This document shows, piece after piece, positions 37,822 through 49,427 of a stretch of 64,000 bases of DNA. Position 1 is the first letter of the stretch. Every line of letters begins with the position of its first letter. Below the pieces are notes generated by a model. The model made no database searches. It was given only the letters and a program-made list of their open reading frames with translations, and had not been told where the DNA came from. The position numbers were made by a program, and so were the translations under genes. Origin of the DNA: Lonicera japonica (Eukaryota > Streptophyta > Magnoliopsida > Dipsacales > Caprifoliaceae); the NCBI GenBank assembly GCA_021464415.1, contig CM038470.1, positions 5,406,394 to 5,470,393 of the forward strand, written 5' to 3'.

Positions 37822-38370
37822 GTTTTTGTGTTTTGTTCCTTTCCTTATAACTAAACAAATAAAAATAAATAAAACTAGATGAGTTGAGGTTGAGGTTGAG
37901 ATTAGACCAAATTTTCCTATAAAGTGTATTACTAAATGTGAGAATATGATTTCATCTCATAGAAAGCTTCTTCTTCGTTTAACAAAAAAATGTGAGAATA
38001 TGAGGCTAAATTATTGCCTCTGTGTAAGAGCTAAATGGGCTGTATGGAATGGTTCTCATGTCAATATCTCGGCCTTAAATTAAGTGTCTATTTTAAATTT
38101 TATACTTACGAGGAATATATCATTTTAATAAAATTAATAGTTACAAATAAAACTTAATTCATAATAATAAGATTTAATATATTGATTATGTTTAGAAAAA
38201 GAAATTGAAATAGTGTTTTAAAGAAAATCACAAACTCTTAATTTGTAATACAAAAAGTGCCAAGCAATCATGTTTCCATGTATTCACCAGTAAATTGTGT
38301 AATTGTGTTTGACTATATTAAAACATAATGGAGTCTTAGTTCAAATATATATATATATAAATATATACAT

Positions 38371-38759
38371 AGGAAAATGATCTTAAGAATATTAACTTTT
38401 TAGTCTTTAAATGCGGACTAATTATTTTGAGGGAGTAAATAGATGATTTTTTTAATGAAACTTGGTGAAGATGATCTCCATGATTAGTAGATCACCTCCA
38501 TCAAATTTTATCAAAAATTCAATCAGGAAGAGGGTTAACTGAAAATTTGATATATATGTATATTTCTGGCCGTTAAAATTTAAGAGATTTAGCTAACCTA
38601 CTTCCCGTTTGAATTTTTTGATGAAATTTGATGGAGATAATCTAATAATCATGGAAATTATCTTCACCAAGTTTCATAAAAAAATGCGTCCATTTACTCC
38701 CTCAAAATGATTAATTCATATTTAAGGACCAAACAAATGTTCCTCTTTAGATCATTCCT
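38371..38759. mobile_element. MITE with long imperfect inverted repeats
   Basis: The arms 38371-38530 and about 38600-38759 are inverted copies with mismatches (ggaaaatgatctt and complement ggaatgatctaaag; tgaaacttggtgaagatgat and complement). Flanks are TA repeats, so the target duplication is ambiguous (TA possible). Confidence 0.65.
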
Positions 38760-40241
38760 TATATATATATATATAAATACAATTTCTGCTTTACGTTTAG
38801 TGGTGATCCATCCGCACATTTTAAAATGATCTCAACTATGCATATATATAATTCTCATTTACATTAATCTTTGTAATAACCATACCTTAAAAGCTAAATC
38901 CATTATCGATGTGAGGCAATAAAGTTACAACAAGAAGTAATTAATATGCGAAAATGACACATTGGAAGCCCCGGGCTTACAATTTTCACCCTTTAATTTT
39001 GTCTTTGACGTCTCTTATTGCTAGATTAAAGGTAATTGATATTGCTAGAGCAGTGCATACACAAAAAATCTTGTATATTATGCTTTATGTCTAATATATT
39101 ATTGTGATAATAATAATTTATGCTCGGACAATATTAATTTTCGGATTAAAAAGTGATTTAATTTGGTGCAAATAGATAGATTAGTGATTTAATTTGGAAA
39201 GATGATACTTTTCATTTATTTATTTTCCCTTAAAACTTGATTATTTGAGGGCTGGGCAAGAATATTTTATGAAAAAATGAAAGAGAACATCTTCCAAAAT
39301 CATTTATCTCTTGTACGTTTAGACTTTGAGTAAATTAAAACTAAATTGTTTTTTCACCCCATATTTTTTTATCAAAGAGGCTCTAAAAATATAGGCTACG
39401 TTTGGTGTGCATCAAGAATAAGAGTTGTAATTAATCGGATAGGAATTATGTAGAATAAGATAGGACATGAATCAGTCAAATAAGGATCATGTGAGATTAG
39501 ATAGGATAAGGACTAGTTGGACAAGTATAATATAAATTATGTGTTTGGTGCAATTCTAGATTAAATGCTCGAATATGATATAATATAACACAATTTGCTT
39601 TCATACAAAAATATACACAATTTTGTTTTTGTCCAAAAAAAGATTTTCCTTCTTTTTTGTTAATACGATTTTCTTACTTGTGAATATCAAATAATCATCC
39701 ATTTTCTTAATATTTAAAAATAGGCTATATATATATTTTATGCATAAGCATTAATTTCTAATGCACCTTTTATTTCATTCGTAAGAATTAAGTAAAGTTT
39801 TGGATTTGTAGGATTTTCAAAGAAGAGACTTAGATCTTTTTTTTTAAAAAATAAATTAAATAAAATAAAATCAAGTAAAGCTTTGTATAAATTTCTTCAA
39901 AATAAAAGAAAAACAAAAATACAACATTATACAAAAAAATGAAATCGATGAGTTAAGTAACCATACTTTTGAGGTGTAGAAGATCTTCGTTAATAAATTT
40001 GACTATTTAAAGTGCACAAATTAAGAAGAAGATTAAAATAAGAATAATTATTTTTTTTTGTTATCTAACAACAACGGGATACAATAATACCATCTATAAG
40101 AGTAGTATAGTTTTATCGAATTCTTTTGAAATAAAAAGGCCTATTGGGATTATGAAATAAAAAGGCCATGCATGTACTCATTCTAAATAGAATGAATCTA
40201 TCTGCCCCGCTCTGTATAGTAAAATGTTTATGAGATATATA
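38760..40241. other. AT-rich intergenic region
   Basis: No gene is recognised. A Tourist-like left end (ggctacgtttggtgtgc, about 39393) is present without a clear partner. Confidence 0.4.
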
Positions 40242-42737
40242 TCTATATAATAAGGGTGAAAGGTTTTTGAATCAACAAAATATATGTCTTATAAAAAATT
40301 GTAGGACTGACAATCAGTCAAAAGAAAAATGAATGGCCAGGATGAAATAAGATCCCAAAATTTTTAGGGCTTTTTAGTATCTTCTCAAAGTGGTTTTTAG
40401 GGCTTTTTTTCTTATCCAATCTTTCTTTAGTACTTTTTGTATTTTGCTGTTTAATAGTTGGATTTTTAGGGTATACCCATTTTTTAGGCAAAATTTGCTA
40501 TATTAATTGGCTATAGTTTGGGTAAGGGTGGTTTTGATAATTAAGATTTAAGGTGTTTGTTAGATTACCCCACCCTCTCATGGCTACCGTTCTTCGCCAC
40601 CTGAAAATCCCCCGTCGCAGCTTCCTCTCCATCTCCGCCTCCGTCAAACAAGACGCCTCCGTCTGGACCCCATCACCAATCACCGGCGTTAAACATGTCG
40701 CCGAATCCCTCTTTAACATAACCATCGACGTCTCCTCTTCCCCCGACGTGGCCACTTCCTACACCCGAGCCGGCCAGTACCTCCAGCTCCGGCTACCAGA
40801 CGTTTCCAAGCCCGTTTTCCTCGCAATCGCTTCCCCTCCATCCTTCGCCGCCGGCGACGAGGTGTTTGAGTTTAGAGGATTATCAATTAGTTTTTATTTT
40901 CGCCACCGGATTTGGGATTAGGTTAGTGTTTTGATAAACTGGTTCCAGTTATTTTATTTAAATTTTTGAGTCACTTGACTTGACTATAATGTAGGAAACC
41001 TATAAAAAAAAATTTGTGTATTATCAATGTGCTGGTATGCGGTCTATGTGTGGTTATGTACATTCTCTTAAATACTTGATGAATTGTGCTTATTAGTTTC
41101 CACCTTTATTCATAATTGTTCTAGACTATTGGATTATTTATTTTTTTTCATTTTTTTATTAAGTCCGAGACTTTCACTTCGACAGGATTTTCAATTTCCA
41201 TCACATACAAGCCTTTTAGAGATTTTAAAGTTCATGTGGGTTGCTTGGGTTGATTTACTATTGCTTATTTAAAGTAGGCTCATGTGTTTGTTGTAAAAGC
41301 ATTACTTATTTAGAGTAGGTTCAAGTCGGGTCTCAATAGGTGTCTTTTTTTCATAAAATATAATAACTTTTAATATAATAATTCAAATTCCCACGCTGAC
41401 CAAAATCGAAAACACCCTAAATATTATGATTTTATAGTTTCCTAAATATTTGACTTTAGTATTATTATTTTTTTAATTAATATTGTTACAGAGGTGATCG
41501 AATCAGCAACTAGCAAAGGTGATAGACATCAAAGCACCACTATTGGATTGAATCATTGACCTGCATTGCCTTTGCGGAAATTATTTCTCTATTCACGTGT
41601 TTTAGGATTTCTGATAAGGAATGTTAAGTGTGTTACCAAAAAGGAAGTTGTACAGGTGAGTGTGTTACATACTCTGCATATGCATATAGTTTCATCTAGT
41701 ATGATTTGTTCATTTAGAGGGACGTAAAGGGAGATTAAGGCTATTGTTAATATTTTTTTTCCTTTGCGTTAAATTTGGATAAGCTTGCTCAATTTGGTTT
41801 AGATTCCAAAGAACATTGGCTTTTGGCTGTGAGCATCAGATAAATACTTAAGAGCATCTATAATAGTTTACTTAGTGTCAAAGCCATTAATGTTCTTTGT
41901 TATATGTATGTTCTTATTGCTACCTTAGTGTCAAAGCCATTGATGTTCTTTAATTTATTATAGTGGTTTAATCAAATGTCTATCATTTTGATTTCTTTTA
42001 TTTGGATGGATTTACCTTTCGGTATCAAGGTTTATTAAATTATTTTTAAATTTAAGTAAATTTCCACTTTACATATGCAATTTTTGTTAATTAAAATAGG
42101 TAATTTTGTACTTCACTTTTGTCTTTGACTTGATACAAAAAGGATAAACTGTTTTTTTGTTGTTTGAGTTATATTTCCCTTTTTTGTTTTCTTTCTCCTC
42201 ATTCTTTTTGTTCCCTTTTTATTTTAAAAATAAATAAATAAGGAAAGTTTGAATTTCTTCATTTTGTTCTAATTACTTAAATGCAAAGACATAAGAAAAA
42301 AAAATAGTGTTCATTGGTATTTGGTAGCTGAAATTTAATTAATTTTATTTGATCATAATTTGTAACCAGTTTTATATGTACAACTTTCATAGTGTTGCAC
42401 TTACGATAAAAATTCAAGAATGATCGCATCATAGTTAAAGCTTTACATTTTGTTTGCATATGCTTTTTATATCTAACAATACGAGTTTATTTTTCTTTTC
42501 AGAACATTAATGTACCCAAATTCATATTGAGAAACAAGTTTTGATTCCAAACCATTGATCTAATTAAATTATTGCTTTATTAAAAATATGAAAACAAAAC
42601 TTGGATTCTTAAATAGGGATGAAAGGAGTAATCTTTTTAAGGGTTCTTTGTGTTATTTAAGAGGACACGCTATGTATATATAAATGTTCTGTTACTACGA
42701 TTTGCATCGCAGTGCCTTTGGCACGGGCAATACCTAA
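40242..42737 (+). mobile_element. Non-autonomous Helitron carrying a gene fragment
   Basis: The 5' end TCTATATAATAAGG follows an A (40241). The 3' end has a short hairpin (GTGCC ttt GGCAC, 42712-42724) 9 bp before CTAA (42734-42737), followed by T. An A/T insertion site, 5' TC, 3' hairpin and CTRR tail fit Helitrons. No Rep/helicase coding is visible. The element contains a 5' piece of a pKIWI502-like gene at 40580-40875. The 5' end is AT-rich, so its exact position is less certain than the 3' end. Confidence 0.7.
40580..40921 (+). pseudogene. pKIWI502-like FAD/NAD(P) oxidoreductase, 5' fragment
   Basis: From ATG 40580 the reading frame matches the N-terminus of the pKIWI502/ferredoxin-reductase-like family of plant plastid flavoproteins. 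It has a Ser/Arg-rich presumptive transit peptide, then QDASVWTPSPITGVK, AESLFNITIDVSSSPDVA, SYTRAGQYLQLRLP and FLAIASPPSFAAGDEVFEF. The QYLQLRLP segment is the start of the FAD-binding barrel. Similarity stops near 40875 and the frame ends at 40921. The rest of the FAD domain and all of the NAD(P) domain are absent from the next several kilobases. The fragment is GC-rich compared with its surroundings. It lies inside a Helitron-like element, so capture is the likely origin. It cannot encode a working enzyme. Confidence 0.8.
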
Positions 42738-43270
42738 TGTATATAGTTGGATTGAGCTTTACTTCTTATATATGAATTAATTTTATACACCGACCTTTTT
42801 AAGTTTGGTCTCTATTAGTCATCATTGTTAGTTGTTTCTATTTGTCATGCATGGAGATATTTTGATAAACAATTTTTACAAGTCGATCGTCTTTAACAAT
42901 ATATCAAATCAAACCAAACAAACGACAATTAATCATCATGTCAGAAAAACGACCCAACAATATATGGGGACACTTTGTTTTCTTGAACTAGCTAGCATAT
43001 TTATTAATAATATATCCTAGAAAAAGAAACTTTCACTATCATTATTATATTAATGTTTGGGATATATATCCCAGAAAAAGAAGATTTCACTATTATTATT
43101 ATACACACACAGAGAGAGAGAGAGAATGGGGGTTTGGTAGGTTCGTTGTGTCGTTGCAATTGGTAGGTTCGTTGTGTTTGGCTGCTTGATGAATATACCT
43201 TTTCTTCTAACATTTATGTCATCCAGGACAGCATGTAAATATCCCTCAAAGCAAGTCGGTTCTAGTCGTT
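42738..43270. other. AT-rich region with short local duplications
   Basis: No gene is recognised. The words ggtaggttcgttgtg (43135 and 43163) and ccyagaaaaagaa (about 43017 and 43071) are locally duplicated. A short (ag)n run lies near 43112. Confidence 0.45.
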
Positions 43271-43271
43271 A

Positions 43272-43711
43272 GACCATCTTCAATCTACATGGTAAATAGC
43301 AAGTTAAAATTGGCATATTACTATAGAATTGCGCAGCACATGGTGTAAGAAGTTGCCACGTCAACTCAAGCGACACACAGAGTGTCATGCGCCACATGCC
43401 ACCTCATCGTGTAGGAAAAGATCTGTTAAGGCTAACGGTTAAATTTTAAAATTACAATTTGGCCACCCAGTCACACAATATACAGTACATCGTGTGGTGC
43501 GGATTGGACCTCACGCGATATTCTGTACATCGCGCGGTGCTGTGTCACTGGTTCGCGATGCATTCTCTATCGTGGGAGAGAATAGTTTGTCCCCGTCCAC
43601 TTTTGCCATTTTTCTCCCATTTTAGCCAACCATATTAGTCTTTACCCTGCGCGCTGGAAACGAAAAATAGCCATTTTTGCCTATATACCCTATGCATTGG
43701 AGAAGCTCTTA
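43272..43711. mobile_element. MITE-like inverted-repeat element
   Basis: The left end (gaccatcttcaatctacat) and the complement of the right (gagcttctccaatgcatag) are imperfect inverted repeats of a type common at plant MITE ends. The interior (43320-43580) is unusually GC-rich with repeated catcgcg/cacgcga words. Confidence 0.55.
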
Positions 43712-43777
43712 AGGACATCAATTTGCACTCAAAAGATTTTAAACTTAAATTTCATGATCAACAACGATAAAAAGTAA

Positions 43778-44126
43778 GGTGATGTTTGGTGGGTGTTTTG
43801 AGTTGAGTTTTTAAAATATGGTGTTTGGTAAAATTTGAAAGTATGTTGAAAAGTGAAATTGGTTTTTGTTTGAGTTTTTTTTCAACCAACTAGAAAATTT
43901 CAAAAAATAGTCACAATAGATCTTATTTTATAGATCCGACGAGTATGTTTTAAATATATATTTTTTATTTAATTTTGATTTTTGAATTTAAAGTTATGGT
44001 ATTTTAAAAGTTTTTTTAGAGAGAGAAAGTAAAGTGAAATAAATTTTGAAAAGTGTGAAAGTATAGTTAATTTTGAGTTGAGTTTTTAAAATTTGGGAAA
44101 AAAAAACCCACATACCAAACAGGCCC
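43778..44126. mobile_element. Tourist-like MITE, family copy 1
   Basis: It starts ggtgatgtttggtggg, ends accaaacaggccc and is flanked by TAA at 43775-43777 and 44127-44129. The interior matches 54827-55138 (agtcacaatagatctt, ttaaagttatggtattttaa). Confidence 0.8.
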
Positions 44127-44129
44127 TAA

Positions 44130-44765
44130 GTTTTCAAAAATTATTCACTATTACTAAAGTCAGTCTAACTATATAAGCAGTCTAAACAATTGCCTATAAT
44201 CTCATGATAGTTGGGAGCTTCACTTACATGTTAAGTATATAGCATATACCATCTTTTATTAATTATTTCTTTTATCGAACATGTCTTAATTAATTATGGT
44301 AAATGTAAACTTTATTTTATGTCTTATTTAGTTTTTAAAATAGATTATTAAAGCAAAAAATCACTTATCATAAATAGTGTTAATTCATTGAATTTTTAAA
44401 AAATAAAAAGCTATATTTCAACACATTTTACCTAGGGCTCCGGGTAGTCTTGGACCGCCTCTAACTATAACAAAATTTAGAATTGATTGATTGCCCACAA
44501 ATTTATTTATATGCGTAATGTTACATTTGTAGCTTACGAGACTTAAAACCTTATTTGAAATGCTTTTTGTAGGGTTGTTTGCAATTATAATATAATTTGT
44601 TGGTTGTTATTGAAACAAAATTAATTTATTTATTTTGATATAAAAAAATTGATATATTTATTTATAAAAATGTACCTATTAAAATTTTGCCCAGTCTCAA
44701 AATAGCCAAGACCAGCTCTATATATTATGCCTAATCAAAATATCCCTAACTCAACTCCTCGATCG
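44130..44765. other. AT-rich intergenic region
   Basis: No gene is recognised. Confidence 0.4.
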
Positions 44766-45395
44766 TCTATATTATAAAACACCATCTTTGACCAAAAATT
44801 TTCTTCAAAAAATATAAGAATCTAATGGTTAAAAATACACATGTTATGGTATGCATTAGTTCTATACCATTAGATGAGTTTTATACATACATCAAGATGT
44901 CACATTAAAGTTAAAACACTCACACTAATAATATATATACAATAAATTCACACATACTAATAATTTTGTCTACATAAAAAATGTCATAACCTAAAATAAA
45001 AAAATTCAAAATTTAATATTTAAAATCTACTAATCAAGATCAATTAAACAAGATCCATCATGACTATATAATTATGCAAAAAAAATAAAGAAAAATTATT
45101 GTGTATCATTTAAGGACGTAGATTAAGTACTCATATATTATAGGTCATTTCAATTTGTCATTTCCAGGACGTACGTTACGTGATTAAATTATGATTAAAA
45201 GACTCTTTAAAATTTTAATATAAAGATATATTGAACTTACGTTTCAATTGTTAACAACATTATATTAGACTAGATAATGGGTTCAAAATATACTAATTGA
45301 TTTTGTTGATTTAAATTCGTCACACGTTAAATTTTTTATCCTATTATTAGATTTTTTTTTATTTTACCGTGCCGGATGGCACGAGTATACCCTAG
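44766..45395 (+). mobile_element. Short non-autonomous Helitron
   Basis: The 5' end is TCTATATTATAAAACACC. The 3' hairpin is CGTGCC ggat GGCACG (from about 45368), followed by CTAG (45392-45395) and then T. At 630 bp it has no coding sequence. The base before the 5' end is G rather than the usual A. Confidence 0.75.
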
Positions 45396-46829
45396 TTAGA
45401 ATGATAATAACAAGCAATTAAAAATTTTACTAAGTCATTTTGTTGAGTCCAAACATATATATATATATATATATATTTAAATAATAATATGTGATATCCA
45501 CATTTTCATTGCTCCACATGTGAATTTGTAATGTTATCTGAATCAGAAGTGTAGTGGCGAAATCGAAAATTGATCTATAAAATCAAACTGATCCGTCTAA
45601 AACCAAACCTAAAAAAAAAAACCACTGGAAATAAAATGGAGGAAACTGAATCAAAACCGAATAAATTCGGTATGAACATGCGTTTGGGGTTAGTCACTGT
45701 AAAACCAGAACTGAAAAGTTTGGTTCGAGTTTGAATATTCGAAACTAAATTTGCAAATTCTATTTTGATTTAGGTCTTTTTAATTTTCACCTCAACCGAA
45801 AACACCCGTAATCTCAATTTTAGGGTGCGTTTGTTTTGTTGTCTGATTCTGAATACTAAATTTGAAAATTGAATATTGGCTCTAAAGTTGAATCTGAATT
45901 TTTTTTTTTTAATATCATATTTGAATAGGTTCTGTATGTTTGAACATATCACATCTGAATGATGAATGAATATTATTTGGACAATTTTGCCCTTATCTTA
46001 TTATTTTATAAAATGAATATATCTAAACACTAATGTTTTTTTCTATTATACAAATTATACAATTAAATAAAATTTGAAGAAATTAATGATTATCATTATT
46101 ATGATCAAAACCTAGAATTGAAAGAGAAGAAAAAGGGATTGTATCAGTAAAGAAAGAGAGAATGTTGAAGGGGATATGGGGCGCTTTATCCAACGAGCGT
46201 CGTCAAGCAAAGAAGTAATTTAGTTAAAAGAGTAAAAATAAAATAGAATTTAACATGTTTAAATAATAAGTGTTTAGTGCTAAGAGGCTCCTGTGCTCTT
46301 AATACTTATTTTGCCAAAAAAAATTAGATTTCAGATATATTTAATAGACAAAACAAATTGTTTTTATAACATTTGACTTCAAATCTCTGAAACAAACAGC
46401 TCCTCAAGTCCTTAAATTATTGTTATTTTTCATCCGTAATACCTCTCCACAAATAACACTTGGTTTGTCCTACATGTTTAAGGAGGAATTTTTATTTTAT
46501 TTTTATCTGAAAAAAAATGAAGGAATATATAAGTTTCTTCCATTTATTATATTAATAACGAAAATTCTCTTACCTTATATAAAACTCGAATTTAAGAGTT
46601 TTTTTACTCACTTGTCATCAGGCGAATATGTAGATATAAACTTGCTTGTTATCGGACGAATAATATGCACTTATTCATTCATCATCAGTAAAATAAAAAA
46701 TAAAGTGTTACCAAATATTCGGTGAAGTGCAAATAACAACTACCCAAATAAAACTCTAACTTAAAACTTTGCTAAATTCAAATAGATGTTTTACGACTTA
46801 GCCCACCCGTTTTTTGCTGAATTGCTCCT
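45396..46829. other. AT-rich region upstream of the NCED pseudogene
   Basis: 45555-45800 contains the ccgaa/ttcggtt words seen in the hAT-like element at 56270, so it is probably a decayed relative. No gene is recognised. Confidence 0.4.
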
Positions 46830-46838
46830 CTATATATA
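46830..46838 (+). promoter_or_regulatory. TATA box of the NCED pseudogene
   Basis: ctatatatat about 130 bp before the NCED start. It is followed by a pyrimidine-rich leader typical of a plant 5' UTR. Confidence 0.55.
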
Positions 46839-48184
46839 TTCCCTTTTCTCTCCACCTCTCAAAACTCACTCCCCCAGTCACTCTTTCCTCCTAATCAACC
46901 CAAATCTAGTACCTTAAAAAAAACATATATACTTTTGGTGACAATACAAATTAACAGAGCTATGGCTTCCGGTTCTAGTACAACAATTACAAGTCAATGG
47001 ATTCAACCCAAATTAGCTTTTCCATTACAGAAACAACCAAACTCGATTTCTCTCAAAAACCCCAATAGAAAACCCATTCTACGTTCTACTATTTTCACAC
47101 TAACCATTAAATTGTTAGGACTGTATATCCCATATCAATTCAATGAATAGAAAAGATTAAAAACATGGCGTACCTGAATCCATTTGTGAAGACGATTGAG
47201 CGGAAGCTAATATCCTTTTGGTCTTCCAATTGATACGTACTTTCTCTGATAAAATTTTTTAATCTGTAAATGGGGTTACAGAAAAAAAGAAGCGTACATT
47301 CAATCGGGGACCAAAACCCCGTATGTTAGAAAACCACTTTGGTAACTACCAAAGTGATTACTAACTTTTAAGTATTTATAAATTGGCCCCTCATCAATTT
47401 AGAAATACAATCTGATCTTTACATATTAATTCCATAACAAAAATACCTTTAAGCCTATTTAAAACTTAATTAAATCACTTAATTAAAAAATTTCTTAATA
47501 ATAACACACATTAATAATTTACATGTGTGATCCTAATTAAAATTAATATAAAATTAATCTAACATAAATGCCCAAAACAAAACCCTTCTACTCCGCAATG
47601 GACTACAAAAAGCCGCAGCCATGGTCTTAGACGCGCTCGAGAGGGCGGTCACCTCACGCGAGCGCCAAGCTCCTTATCCCAAAACATCAGACCCACGTGT
47701 CCAAATCACCGGCAACTTCGCTCCGGTGCCGGAACAACCCGTCCACTTCTCACTTCCGGCACCGGAAAAATACCCAAATCCATTGCCGGCGTTTACATTC
47801 GTAACGGGGCCAACCCCCATTTCGAGCCCACCGCCGGTCACCACTTCTTCGACGGCGACGGCATGATCCACGCCGTCCAGTTCGAAGAAGACGCCGCCAG
47901 CTACACGTGCCGGTTCACCCAGACCGAGCGGCTCATGCAAGAGAAAACCCTGGGCAGGCCGGTTTTCCAAAAGCCATCGGCGAACTCCACGGCCACTCCG
48001 GCATAGTCCGGCTTTTACTCTTTTATGCCCGTGGCTTATTTGGGCTCGTCGATCACAGTCAAGGCATCGGCGTGGCTAACGCAGGCTTGGTTTATTTCAA
48101 TAACCGACTACTTGCCATGTCCGAAGATGATTTGCCGTACCAAATCAAAATCACCGGCACCGGCGAGCTCAAAACAATCGGAAG

Positions 48185-48371
48185 GTACTCTAAATTTAAT
48201 TCTATTATTTCTAAACGTAATTACGGATAAATAAACATACATTTACATGAACATGATTGTTTCAAATCTTAACAATAAAATAAAAGAGAAATATTATTTG
48301 TAGTTTAATTTTTGTAAAAATTAATTTAGCGCCATTTAATTTGAATTGACAGGACAACACATTTAATATAG

Positions 48372-48402
<31 letters not shown>

Positions 48403-48905
48403 TTTATAAATTAATCTTATACTCTCTCTGTTCTAATTTAATTATCTATTATTCTATTTATAAATATATTAAAATAGTTATTTACTTTTTACATTTAGTA
48501 TGTTATTATTTATAACAATTTTATTATTTTTTAAACTTTTCACTTTTTTATTTTATTTTAGGTCCCACTACTTTTTTTATGAGAAAAAAAAGTAAAGAAT
48601 ATTTTTGAAAATAAGTATTTTCTCTTGAAGTAATTATTATATCTCCCTAATTTTTAATTTTTTAAAGTGTTACAATTAAATTGGGACGGAGGGAGTAATT
48701 GTTAATATAAATTGTTTTTACAAAAATTAAATAAATTCAGCACCACTCAGGTAAAATTTTAGGTCTATGTTCGGCCGGAAATTGAATTCTCTCTCTTGGC
48801 TTTGCACACGTTAATATTTTATTTATGTTCTACTTTTTTTTTTTTTTGGAACAAAATATTTTATTTATGTTCTTACACGTTATTAATACAACTCAAATCT
48901 TACAG
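48185..48905 (+). other. Intron-like 721-bp insertion in NCED
   Basis: Left border AAG/GTACTC and right border TTACAG/TTAC have GT and AG ends. Splicing would restore the frame ([11 protein letters not shown], then S, then YNFDNQ). The borders aggtac and agttac look like a duplicated target. It contains a Stowaway-like MITE. Confidence 0.7.
48422..48695. mobile_element. Stowaway-like MITE inside the NCED insertion
   Basis: Ends are ctctctctgttctaattta and the complement of the right, ctccctccgtcccaattta. TA dinucleotides flank it at 48420-48421 and 48696-48697. Total 274 bp. Confidence 0.82.
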
Positions 48906-49399
48906 TTACAATTTCGATAATCAGCTAAGTTCCGATTCCACAATGATTGCTCATCCGAAAGTCGACCCTGTTACCGGTGAGCTATTTACTCTCAGTTACA
49001 ACGCGATCCACAAACCCTACCTCAAATATTTCAAATTCTCCCCAAATGGTACCAAATCCCCAGATGTAGAAATTCAGCTCAATCAACCAACTATGATGCA
49101 CGATTTTGCAATTACTGAGAATTACGTAATAATCCCAGATCAGCAACTGGTTTTCAACATCTCCGAAATGATCGCGGGTGGGTCACCATTGATTTTTGAC
49201 AAGAAAAAAGTTCCAAGGTTCGGTGTATTGAATAAAAGCGCAAAAAATGATGAAGAAATCAAATGGTTAGAAGTACCTAATAGCTTTTGCTTCCATTTAT
49301 GGAATTCTTGGGAAGACAAAGATACGGGCGAGATCATCGTTGTTGGGTGTTGTATGTCTCCGGGAGAATCCATCTTCCATGAATGTGACGAAGGTTTAA

Positions 49400-49427
49400 A
49401 GAGCAATTTATCAAGAGCAATTTATCA
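49400..49427 (+). repeat. 14-bp tandem duplication disrupting NCED
   Basis: agagcaatttatca is present twice in tandem (49400-49413 and 49414-49427). Removing one copy restores the family frame ([11 protein letters not shown]), so this is a replication-slippage-type lesion. Confidence 0.92.

Noticed and set aside
37490..37858. 122-residue minus-strand open frame
   Set aside because: It is the antisense shadow of the degraded RNase H remnant.
39393..39560. Tourist-like MITE starting ggctacgtttggtgtgc
   Set aside because: No convincing inverted right end or trinucleotide duplication was found.
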